From NCBI GenBank assembly GCA_902805885.1, contig CADCUM010000124.1, forward strand, positions 1 to 57,313: a stretch of DNA of 57,313 nt, in the 5' to 3' direction. The translations under genes and the position numbers were made by a program. Below are positions 7,294 to 14,203 of this stretch, piece after piece. The notes beneath the pieces were generated by a model, which saw only the letters and a list, made by a program, of their open reading frames with translations, searched no databases and was not told the DNA's origin. The stretch's first letter is position 1, and the number at the start of each line of letters is the position of its first letter. This DNA is from an uncultured Nocardioides sp. (lineage in GTDB: Bacteria > Actinomycetota > Actinomycetes > Propionibacteriales > Nocardioidaceae).

Positions 7294-8405
7294 GCCGGCC
7301 GCGCGACACCCGGCCCGTGCGGGCCGAGGACGCCTTCGACGAGGCGGCCGTGACGGCGTGGCTGCGCGAGCACGCCGTCGACAGCAGCGGCGTCGAGGGC
7401 ATCCCGGAGGTGCACCAGTTCTCGGGCGGGGCGTCCAACCTCACCTTCCTGCTGCGCTACCCCCCGTCCGGCGATCGAGTGGGGCGCGACCTGATCCTGC
7501 GGCGGGCGCCGCGCGGCACCAAGGCGCGGGGGGCCCACGACATGCGGCGCGAGCACACGATCCAGTCGGCGCTCTCCGCGACGTTCCCCTACGTCCCCGG
7601 CATGGTCGCGTTCTGCGACGACGCGACGGTGCTGGGCGGGGACTTCTACGTCATGGACCGGATCGACGGGGTCATCCCGCGCAGCGAGTGGCCCGGTGAC
7701 GTGCCCCTCCCACCCGACCGGGCCCGCGCGCTGTGCCTCGCCGCGGTGGACGTGCTGGCCGAGCTGCACGCGGTCGACCCCGCGGAGGCCGGGCTGGAGG
7801 GCCTGGGCAGGGGCGCCGGCTACGTGCGGCGCCAGGTCGAGGGCTGGTCGACCCGCTACCGCAACGCCCGCACGGACGACGTGCCCGACCTCGAGCGGGT
7901 GATGGCGTGGCTGGACCGCCGCCAGCCCGACGACGTCGCCGCCTGCGTGATCCACAACGACTTCAAGCTCGACAACCTCGTCCTCGACCGTGCGGACCCG
8001 ACCCGCGTGGTGGGGGTCCTGGACTGGGAGATGGCCACGGTGGGCGACCCGCTCATGGACCTCGCGGGCTCGATGGCCTACTGGGTGCAGGCCGACGACC
8101 CCGAGGACTTCCAGCTGATGCGCCGGGTGCCGACGCACCTCCCCGGCATGCTGACCCGCGACGAGGTGGTTTCGGCGTACGCCGAGCGCACCGGTCGCAC
8201 GGTCACCGCGGACCAGTGGCGCTTCTACGAGGTGTTCGGCCTGTTCCGCCTCGCCGTGATCGCGCAGCAGATCTACTACCGCTACGTCCACGGCCAGACC
8301 ACGAACGAGGCGTACGCCGTCTTCGGGCCGGCCGTCCAGATCGTCGGCCGGCGCCTCGACGGCCTCGTCGACCCGGACGGTGCCGGCCCGGTCGGGGACT
8401 CGTGA
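7290..8405 (+). CDS. APH-like phosphotransferase family protein (LvaA/ACAD11-kinase-like)
   Basis: 371 residues with an aminoglycoside-phosphotransferase/choline-kinase fold. Features are the FSGGASNLTFLL loop, the catalytic HNDFKLDN (His222, Asp224, Asn229), the DWEMATVGDPLMDL metal-binding segment and a C-terminal helical region. This subfamily corresponds to the kinase domain of mammalian ACAD10/11 and to LvaA of Pseudomonas putida, which phosphorylate the 4-hydroxyl of 4-hydroxyacyl-CoA. Its location two genes after an ACAD10/11-like dehydrogenase supports that role over antibiotic resistance. It overlaps the preceding gene by ATGA and the following one by GTGA. Confidence 0.87.
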   Translation: MSRPRDTRPVRAEDAFDEAAVTAWLREHAVDSSGVEGIPEVHQFSGGASNLTFLLRYPPSGDRVGRDLILRRAPRGTKARGAHDMRREHTIQSALSATFPYVPGMVAFCDDATVLGGDFYVMDRIDGVIPRSEWPGDVPLPPDRARALCLAAVDVLAELHAVDPAEAGLEGLGRGAGYVRRQVEGWSTRYRNARTDDVPDLERVMAWLDRRQPDDVAACVIHNDFKLDNLVLDRADPTRVVGVLDWEMATVGDPLMDLAGSMAYWVQADDPEDFQLMRRVPTHLPGMLTRDEVVSAYAERTGRTVTADQWRFYEVFGLFRLAVIAQQIYYRYVHGQTTNEAYAVFGPAVQIVGRRLDGLVDPDGAGPVGDS

Positions 8406-9076
8406 GCCGGATCCTGCTGGTCCGGCACGGCCAGGCCTCGTTCGGGGCGGCGGACTACGACCAGCTCTCGGACACCGGCGTCGAGCAGTCACGCGTGCTC
8501 GGGGCGGCGCTGGCGGCCCGGGGGCTGGTCCCCGACGTCGTCCTCACTGGCCGCATGCGTCGCCACGAGCAGACCGCGACGGCGCTGCTCGCCGGCGGCG
8601 GCTGGGACGTCCCGGTCACCGTCGACGCCGGGTGGGACGAGTTCGACCACCTCCAGGTGCTGTCGGTGCACACACCGCCGGAGAGCGAGCGCGCCGAGGA
8701 CGTCGACGAGAAGGCAGCGTTCCAGCGCTGGTTCGAGGGGGCCACGCGCCGGTGGACCTCGGGAGCGGAGGACCGCCTCTACGACGAGCCCTTCGGCGTG
8801 TTCGGGACCCGGGTGGCCGAGTCCCTGCGCGGGCTGTCCGCGGACCTGCCCCGCGGCGGCACCGCGGTGGTGCTGACCAGCGGCGGTCCGGTCGCCTGGG
8901 CGGCGGCGTCCCTGCTGGCGGACGACCACGCCGCCCGTACGTCGCTCTGGATGCGGCTCAACCCCGTGTCGGTGAACACCGGCGTCTCGACGGTGGTCGT
9001 GGGCTCCCGCGGGGCCACCCTCGTCACCTGGAACGCCCACGACCACCTCTCCCCCGACCTCCTCACCTACCGATAG
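8402..9076 (+). CDS. Histidine phosphatase family protein (phosphoglycerate mutase-like)
   Basis: 224 residues. The N-terminal LLVRHGQ (His9) is the phospho-acceptor motif of the histidine phosphatase superfamily. The second catalytic histidine, normally in a VxHGG-type loop near the C terminus, appears replaced: the corresponding loop reads LTSGGPVAW. The protein may thus be a divergent phosphatase or a non-catalytic phospho-ligand binder. Within this operon the natural guess is an acyl phosphate or phospho-acyl-CoA, which is inference. GTG start overlaps the upstream stop (GTGA). Confidence 0.85.
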   Translation: MSRILLVRHGQASFGAADYDQLSDTGVEQSRVLGAALAARGLVPDVVLTGRMRRHEQTATALLAGGGWDVPVTVDAGWDEFDHLQVLSVHTPPESERAEDVDEKAAFQRWFEGATRRWTSGAEDRLYDEPFGVFGTRVAESLRGLSADLPRGGTAVVLTSGGPVAWAAASLLADDHAARTSLWMRLNPVSVNTGVSTVVVGSRGATLVTWNAHDHLSPDLLTYR

Positions 9077-9087
9077 GAGCCCTTGCC

Positions 9088-9843
9088 ATGGAACGACGCG
9101 GCACGATCCTCATCACCGGCGCCTCCAGCGGCCTGGGCGCCGAGATGGCCCGCCAGCTCGCCGCAGCGGGCTACGACCTGGCGCTCTGCGCGCGTCGTAC
9201 GGACCGGCTCGAGGAGCTGGCGGTGCAGGTGACCACCGCTCACCCCGACCGCCGGGTCGTCGTGAAGGCGCTCGACGTCAACGACCACGACGCCGTCTTC
9301 CGGGTCTTCCGCGAGTTCAGGGACGAGCTGGGGCGGCTCGACCGGGTCGTCGTCAACGCCGGCCTCGGCAAGGGGCAGCCGCTCGGGACCGGCCGGTTCG
9401 ACGCCAACCGCGAGACGGCGATGACCAACTTCGTCGCCGCGCTCGCCCAGACCGAGGCGGCGGCCGAGGCCTTCCGCGCGCAGGGCTCCGGGCACCTGGT
9501 GATGGTCTCCAGCATCTCGGCGCTGCGCGGGATGCCCGGCAACACCACGACGTACGCCGCCACCAAGGCCGGCGTGGCCCACCTCGCCGAGGGATTCCGG
9601 GCCGAGATGCTCGGCACGCCCGTCAAGGTCACGGTGCTCTACCCCGGCTACATCGTCTCGGAGATGTCGGCCACGTCGAAGGCCACACCGCTGGTCGCGT
9701 CGACCGAGCGGGGCGTCCGCGCGATGGTCGCCGCGATCGAGAAGGAGAAGGCGTCGGCACGGGTGCCTGCCTGGCCGTGGGTGCCGGTCGGGTTCGCGCT
9801 GGAGCACCTGCCGCTGCCGGTCGCGCGCCGGATGATGGGCTGA
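9088..9843 (+). CDS. SDR family oxidoreductase
   Basis: 251-residue short-chain dehydrogenase/reductase with TGASSGLG at the N terminus, VVNAG, a catalytic serine in MVSSISA and YAATK. The C terminus is hydrophobic with an LPLPVARRMMG end, common in SDRs that associate with membranes or lipid substrates. It is the last gene of the operon, 11 bases after the phosphatase, with its own AGGAG. In the LvaABCDE pathway an SDR reduces the 4-keto-acyl-CoA; this or the first SDR could do the equivalent step. Confidence 0.88.
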   Translation: MERRGTILITGASSGLGAEMARQLAAAGYDLALCARRTDRLEELAVQVTTAHPDRRVVVKALDVNDHDAVFRVFREFRDELGRLDRVVVNAGLGKGQPLGTGRFDANRETAMTNFVAALAQTEAAAEAFRAQGSGHLVMVSSISALRGMPGNTTTYAATKAGVAHLAEGFRAEMLGTPVKVTVLYPGYIVSEMSATSKATPLVASTERGVRAMVAAIEKEKASARVPAWPWVPVGFALEHLPLPVARRMMG

Positions 9844-9879
9844 GGATCCCGTCCGGCGGACGCTCGACAGGGTCGCCGT

Positions 9880-10010
9880 CATGCGCGAGCGCCTGACCAC
9901 GAGGCCCCGGACGGACGGGGCATCACCCTGCGCCCGCTGAAGCCCTGGGACGCGCCCCGGGTGCAGGAGGCCTGCTCGGCCCGGTGACGGTCAGGTGGCT
10001 CGGCAGCGAC
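9880..10010 (+). pseudogene. Fragment of a GNAT acetyltransferase (N-terminal remnant, frameshifted)
   Basis: Between the SDR and the minus-strand GNAT gene, the frame at 9910-9984 reads GRGITLRPLKPWDAPRVQEA and ends at a stop (9985). One frame over, the text continues as PVTVRWLG. Together these match the opening of ribosomal-protein-alanine-type GNAT acetyltransferases (typically LRPL..D...EACSDP.T.RW). A single lost base near 9979-9984 explains the break. No start codon or later GNAT motifs remain, so I read it as a decayed fragment. Recognition is by eye. Confidence 0.5.
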
Positions 10011-10057
10011 GTCATCGACGAGCGGTACGCTTCGACCGCGTCAGCGGGGTCCGCGGA

Positions 10058-10474
10058 TCACTGGCCGAGCGGCTTGCGGAGGATGAGCTCGGCCGGCTCG
10101 CCCGGCAGCAGCAGTGCGCCGGTGTCGACGTAGCCCAGCCGCCGGTAGAAGTGCTGGGACCGCTCGTGCGACATCGTCGAGGTGAGCACCCATTCGTGAC
10201 CCGCGGCGAGGCAGGACCCCTCCCATGCGTCGACCAGCGCCGTGCCGATGCCGCGGCTTCGCGAACCGGGCAGGACCCAGAGCAGGTTCATGAACGGGAC
10301 CTGGTCCCAGAACAGGCCCCACCGCAAGAAGCCGACACCCTCTCCGGCGACCTCGGCGACCATCACCCGACCCAGGGAGACGACGTCCGCAAGGACCTCC
10401 GCAGCGATGTGGAGGTCGACGTCCCGGAGAAGGGGAAGGTCGGCGGTCGTCGCGACGCGCGTGGTCACGCTCAT
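10058..10474 (-). CDS. GNAT family N-acetyltransferase
   Basis: 138-residue single-domain acetyltransferase. The acetyl-CoA pyrophosphate loop is visible as SRSRGIGTALVDAWE, followed by the HERSQHFYRRLGYVDTG segment typical of GNAT C termini. The acceptor cannot be deduced. It reads toward the decayed GNAT fragment and is separated from the upstream HNH gene by about 40 bases, so both could share a transcript from the SOS-box promoter. Confidence 0.88.
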   Translation of the reverse strand: MSVTTRVATTADLPLLRDVDLHIAAEVLADVVSLGRVMVAEVAGEGVGFLRWGLFWDQVPFMNLLWVLPGSRSRGIGTALVDAWEGSCLAAGHEWVLTSTMSHERSQHFYRRLGYVDTGALLLPGEPAELILRKPLGQ

Positions 10475-10514
10475 GGGGACACGCTGCCACAGCGGTTTCG
10501 GCGCCGCTGTCGGC

Positions 10515-11741
10515 CTACACCCGCCGGTGGAACGTCACGCTGTTGTCGCCGTGGCTGCGTACGTCGTAGCGCGCGTCGTGAGCGTGGCGGTGGTGCCGCG
10601 GACAGAGCAGCCGGCCGTTGGCGAGGTCGCTGCGCCCGCCGCGTGACCACGGCACCCGGTCGTGGTGGGCGTGGCAGCCCGACGCGGAGACGTCGCAGCC
10701 CTGGACCGTGCAACCGCCGTCGCGCAGGCCGAGGGCGATGCGCTGGTACTTGGTGAAGAGCCGACTCCGGCGGCCCACGTCGAGCGGCACGGACGCGGTG
10801 CCCAGGACGGCGGGGATGATGCCGCCCTCGCACGCCAGCCGTCGGGCCTGGGCCGCGGTCATGCGGCTCCCGTCGTCGAGGACCGCCGCGCCGCCGTCCC
10901 CCAGCAGCTGCGCCATCGTCATCGTGACGACCACCGTCGCGCTCACGCCGCCGGACTCGGGCGTGCGGTCCACGGGGTAGCGCTCGACGTACTCGACGAA
11001 GGCCTCCCCCAGCCGCTGCGACGAGGGCTTCCAGTCGCCGTCCTCCGTGGTGAGCTCGGAGACGTCGTGCCGTGCCGGGTTGGCGAGCGCCTGGAGGTGG
11101 CGGCGGAGCATCGTCCCGATGTGGGAGGGCGCCGTGAAGCGCCCGTGGCAGCGACCGTGACCGTCATCCACGACCGTGAGGGACGCCGTCGCCGCGGCGA
11201 GCGCCTCCTCCTCGGCCAGCACCTGGGCCTCGTGGGACTCGCCCACCTCGGGCGCCACGATGTCGAGGATGCGCTTGCCGATCCGACGCAGCTCGCGCGC
11301 GTCGTGACGGTGGGCCAGCCCGAGCAGTGCCTCGCGAGCGTCGTCGCGCACCGCGTCGTCGACCCGGGCCGGCAGCGCGTCGACCGCTTCCACGACCACC
11401 GCAGCCTGTTCCCGCCGCACGTCCCCGCGGGCCAGGGCAGCTGTCACCGTGTGGTGGTGCTCCAAGGCACGCGCCAGCCGCAGCTCACCGGAGGCAGCGG
11501 GCCGGGTCATCCGGGTCGCGTGCGCGAGCCACACCGCGGCGTCGCGTGTGCCGTGGCGCTCGGCCACGTCGTCGGCGGACGCCAGCACGCGCAACGCGAG
11601 CGCCTCCAGCTGCGACCGCGCCGCGGCCAGCGCGACGAGCGCCGCCTCCTTGTCGGCCGTCGACATGAAGCACGGCTCCACGCCGTCGACGTCCTTCAAC
11701 GCGGACGAGATGTCGGACGCGCAGCTCACGATCGGATGCAT
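10515..11741 (-). CDS. DUF222 / HNH endonuclease domain protein (13E12-type)
   Basis: 408 residues (383 if translation starts at the MSTADKEA methionine, position 11666). The N-terminal two-thirds is the alpha-helical DUF222 region. The C terminus has an HNH nuclease motif with GCTVQGCDV, CHAHHDRVPWSRGG and LCPRHHRHAHD, including paired cysteines for zinc. Families of this type are abundant in actinobacteria; several mycobacterial 13E12 members are known LexA targets. A near-consensus SOS box lies in the shared upstream region with the LigD-like gene. The physiological role is unknown. Confidence 0.9.
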   Translation of the reverse strand: MHPIVSCASDISSALKDVDGVEPCFMSTADKEAALVALAAARSQLEALALRVLASADDVAERHGTRDAAVWLAHATRMTRPAASGELRLARALEHHHTVTAALARGDVRREQAAVVVEAVDALPARVDDAVRDDAREALLGLAHRHDARELRRIGKRILDIVAPEVGESHEAQVLAEEEALAAATASLTVVDDGHGRCHGRFTAPSHIGTMLRRHLQALANPARHDVSELTTEDGDWKPSSQRLGEAFVEYVERYPVDRTPESGGVSATVVVTMTMAQLLGDGGAAVLDDGSRMTAAQARRLACEGGIIPAVLGTASVPLDVGRRSRLFTKYQRIALGLRDGGCTVQGCDVSASGCHAHHDRVPWSRGGRSDLANGRLLCPRHHRHAHDARYDVRSHGDNSVTFHRRV

Positions 11742-11928
11742 GCCCCACCTCCTCGACGACTCACCGGCGCCCGGTCGGGCGGCGGGGGTGAGGCATGGAG
11801 GAGTTCGTCACCTGTGAGCCGTACGGCGTCCCGCTGCACCACGGCGGGTTCTCTGGGTGACTGCCCCGATCCCGGGACCGATCATCACCTCAGATGATCG
11901 ATCCGTTCTGGACCGGCGTGCTTCGCCT

Positions 11929-11957
11929 ATCGTACACGTGTTCGAATAAGTGCACAA
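11929..11957 (-). promoter_or_regulatory. Minus-strand promoter with embedded SOS (LexA) box
   Basis: On the minus strand TTGTGC (11957-11952) and TACGAT (11934-11929) are separated by 17 bases, a good sigma-70 type promoter pointing at the DUF222-HNH gene. Within it, 11930-11945 reads TCGTACACGTGTTCGA on the plus strand. That matches the actinobacterial LexA consensus TCGAAC-N4-GTTCGA at 11 of 12 specified positions. The box covers the -10 element and spacer, as expected for repression. The LigD-like gene starts 60 bases away on the other strand. Confidence 0.65.
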
Positions 11958-12004
11958 CCATAAGAGCGGTGCATGGCGGGTGAGGAGGACGGGAACGTGA
12001 CGGC

Positions 12005-13570
12005 ATGAGCGACCCGCTCGAGACCTACCGGCGCAAGCGCGACTTCCATCGCACTCCCGAGCCCGCAGGCGCGGTCGCCGAGGCCGGAGGCGCGCGGCGG
12101 TTCGTCGTCCAGCGCCACCGGGCCAGCCGCCTGCACTACGACCTCCGGTTCGAGATCGACGGCGTCCTCGTCAGCTGGGCGGTGCCCAAGGGCCCGACCC
12201 TCGACCCGAAGGCACGGCGCCTCGCGATGCACGTCGAGGACCACCCGATGGAGTACCTCGAGTTCGAGGGCGTGATCCCCTCCGGCGAGTACGGCGGCGG
12301 CGACGTGGTCGTGTGGGACATCGGCACCTGGGAGCCGGTGCGGACGAGCGACCCGCGTGCCGCCGTGGACAGCGGCGAGCTGCACGCCGAGGTGAACGGC
12401 CGGAAGCTCCGCGGTCGCCTGGTCCTGGTGCGCCGCGACGCCGAGGACGGCGGGGAGCCGTGGATGCTGCTGCACAAGCGTGACGAGCACGCCGTGGAGG
12501 GCTGGGACCCCGAGGACCACCCCCGCTCGGTGCTCACCGGCCGCACGAACGACGAGGTCCTCGCAGACCCGCACCACCTCTGGCGGTCCGGCGCCCCCGC
12601 GGCCGAGGCGAGCGTGTCGTTGCTGCCCGAGCCCCTGCCGGACAGCGCGATCGACGAGCTGGAGTCACTCGGTCAGCAGGGCACGTGGGAGGTCTTCGGC
12701 CGCCGGCTCAAGGTGACCAACCTCGACAAGGTGCTGTTCCCCGGCGAGCCGCCCGTGACGAAACGCGAGCTGCTGGCGTACGCCGCCCGCATCGCGCCGG
12801 TCGCCCTCCCCTACCTCGAGGGCCGGGCCCTCAACATGCACCGCTACCCCGAGGGCGCCGGCGCGAAGGGCTTCTGGCACAAGGAGCGACCCGGCCACGC
12901 GCCCGAGTGGTTGCCGGGATGGGACAACCCGGACGCCGACCCCGGTGAGACGAGGACGTACGTCGTGCCCGACGAGCCCGCCGCCCTGGTGTGGGCGGCC
13001 AACTTCGGCGCGCTGGAGTGGCATCCGTGGACCTCCCGGACCGAGGCGCCCGACGAGCCGACGTACGCGCTGGTCGACCTCGACCCGGGCGAGCGCACCT
13101 CGTGGGACGACCTGCTGGTCCTCGCGCGGCTGCACCGCACGGCGCTCGAGCACCTCGGCATGACCGCCCGGCCGAAGGTGACCGGCCGTCGCGGGATCCA
13201 GATCTGGGTGCCCGTCGTCGGCGGCTACTCGTTCGACGACACGCGCGCCTGGGTGGAGAAGCTGTCGCGCACCGTCGGGAAGGTGGTGCCGGAGCTGGTG
13301 AGCTGGAAGTGGGAGGTCAAGGCGCGCAAGGGACTGGCACGCCTCGACTACACCCAGAACGCCATCAACAAGACCCTCGTCGCGCCCTACTCCCCCAGGC
13401 CCGCCGCCGGAGCGCCCGTATCGGTGCCCCTGACGTGGGACGAGCTGGACGACCCCGACCTGCGGCCCGACCGCTGGACCATCCGCACGGTGCTCGACCG
13501 CCTGGCCGAGCGCGGCGACCCGTTCCGCGTGCTGCTCGGCGCCGCCCAGGAGCTGCCGGAGATCAGCTGA
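12005..13570 (+). CDS. ligD: LigD-type 3'-phosphoesterase / polymerase protein without ligase domain
   Basis: 521 residues in two parts. Residues 1-190 form the LigD 3'-phosphoesterase domain (RFVVQRHRASRLHYDLRFE, then AVPKGP and EGVIPSGEYGGGDV). Residues about 235-515 form the LigD primase-polymerase domain (VTNLDKVLFP, HMYP-like MHRYPEG, FWHKERP, LVDLDPG with the metal-binding aspartates, KVTGRRGIQIWVPV). The ATP-dependent ligase domain of mycobacterial LigD is missing, so sealing would need a separate ligase. Ku is not in the window. Predicted role: end processing and ribonucleotide fill-in during non-homologous end joining. Divergent from the HNH gene across an SOS-like box. Confidence 0.88.
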   Translation: MSDPLETYRRKRDFHRTPEPAGAVAEAGGARRFVVQRHRASRLHYDLRFEIDGVLVSWAVPKGPTLDPKARRLAMHVEDHPMEYLEFEGVIPSGEYGGGDVVVWDIGTWEPVRTSDPRAAVDSGELHAEVNGRKLRGRLVLVRRDAEDGGEPWMLLHKRDEHAVEGWDPEDHPRSVLTGRTNDEVLADPHHLWRSGAPAAEASVSLLPEPLPDSAIDELESLGQQGTWEVFGRRLKVTNLDKVLFPGEPPVTKRELLAYAARIAPVALPYLEGRALNMHRYPEGAGAKGFWHKERPGHAPEWLPGWDNPDADPGETRTYVVPDEPAALVWAANFGALEWHPWTSRTEAPDEPTYALVDLDPGERTSWDDLLVLARLHRTALEHLGMTARPKVTGRRGIQIWVPVVGGYSFDDTRAWVEKLSRTVGKVVPELVSWKWEVKARKGLARLDYTQNAINKTLVAPYSPRPAAGAPVSVPLTWDELDDPDLRPDRWTIRTVLDRLAERGDPFRVLLGAAQELPEIS

Positions 13571-13577
13571 GGCCGGG

Positions 13578-14180
13578 TCAGCGCCTCACTTCGCAGCTCC
13601 GGAGCCGCTCACCCTCCAGGCAGTGGTCGCGGCCGTCGTTGCCGATGAGCAGGTCGCGGCCGGGGCCGCCCACGAGACGGTCGGCGAGCCTGCCTCCGGT
13701 CAAGGTGTCGCGGCCCGGGCCGCCGAACGCCTCGAGCCTCATCGCGCGCGGCACGGAGAGCCCGTCGCGCCCCGGACCGCCGAGGAACGTGAGGCGACCA
13801 CCCGACCCGGAGAGGCCGAGGCCCTCGACGGCCCGGTAGACCAGGGCCCTGCGGCCGTCGACCAGGATCTTCTCGCGCGGGACGTCCACCAGCCAGCGGC
13901 TGCTGTGGTCGAACCTCGATCGCGGCGCGAACAGCGCCAGGACGTCGTCGCCCCGGCCGCCGTCCACCACGTGCCGCCGCCGCGCACCCAGGTGGGACTG
14001 GATGGAGTCGGGTCCGTCGCCGGAGCGGATGTCCACCCCCGCCCGGCCCTCGACGGCATCGGCGCCGCCTCCCTGGACCGTCGTGCCGGCCCCCGCGGCC
14101 GTGATGTGGTCGACCCCGGCATCGCCGCGCCCTCGGATGTCAGCTGCGCTGTCCGAGGTGTGACGGCGACAGCGCCCGAG
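13578..14180 (-). pseudogene. 5'-truncated RTX-like calcium-binding repeat protein
   Basis: The minus-strand frame encodes about 195 residues of RTX-type repeats (GGRGDDVL, GGPGRDGLS, GGPGRDTLTGG, GGPGRDLLIGNDGRD), ending in CLEGERLRSCEVRR. Such repeats bind calcium in secreted actinobacterial proteins. No signal peptide and no start codon exist upstream: the similarity simply fades near 14180, 20-odd bases from the helicase stop. The first in-frame GTG lies inside a repeat. I therefore treat it as the C-terminal remnant of a once larger secreted protein. Confidence 0.6.
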
Positions 14181-14203
14181 AAGTTGCCAGGACCGGTTGG
14201 GCG

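Noticed and set aside
7290..8405. APH-like protein as an aminoglycoside resistance gene
   Set aside because: Sequence features and operon context fit the ACAD11/LvaA kinase group, not drug-modifying enzymes.
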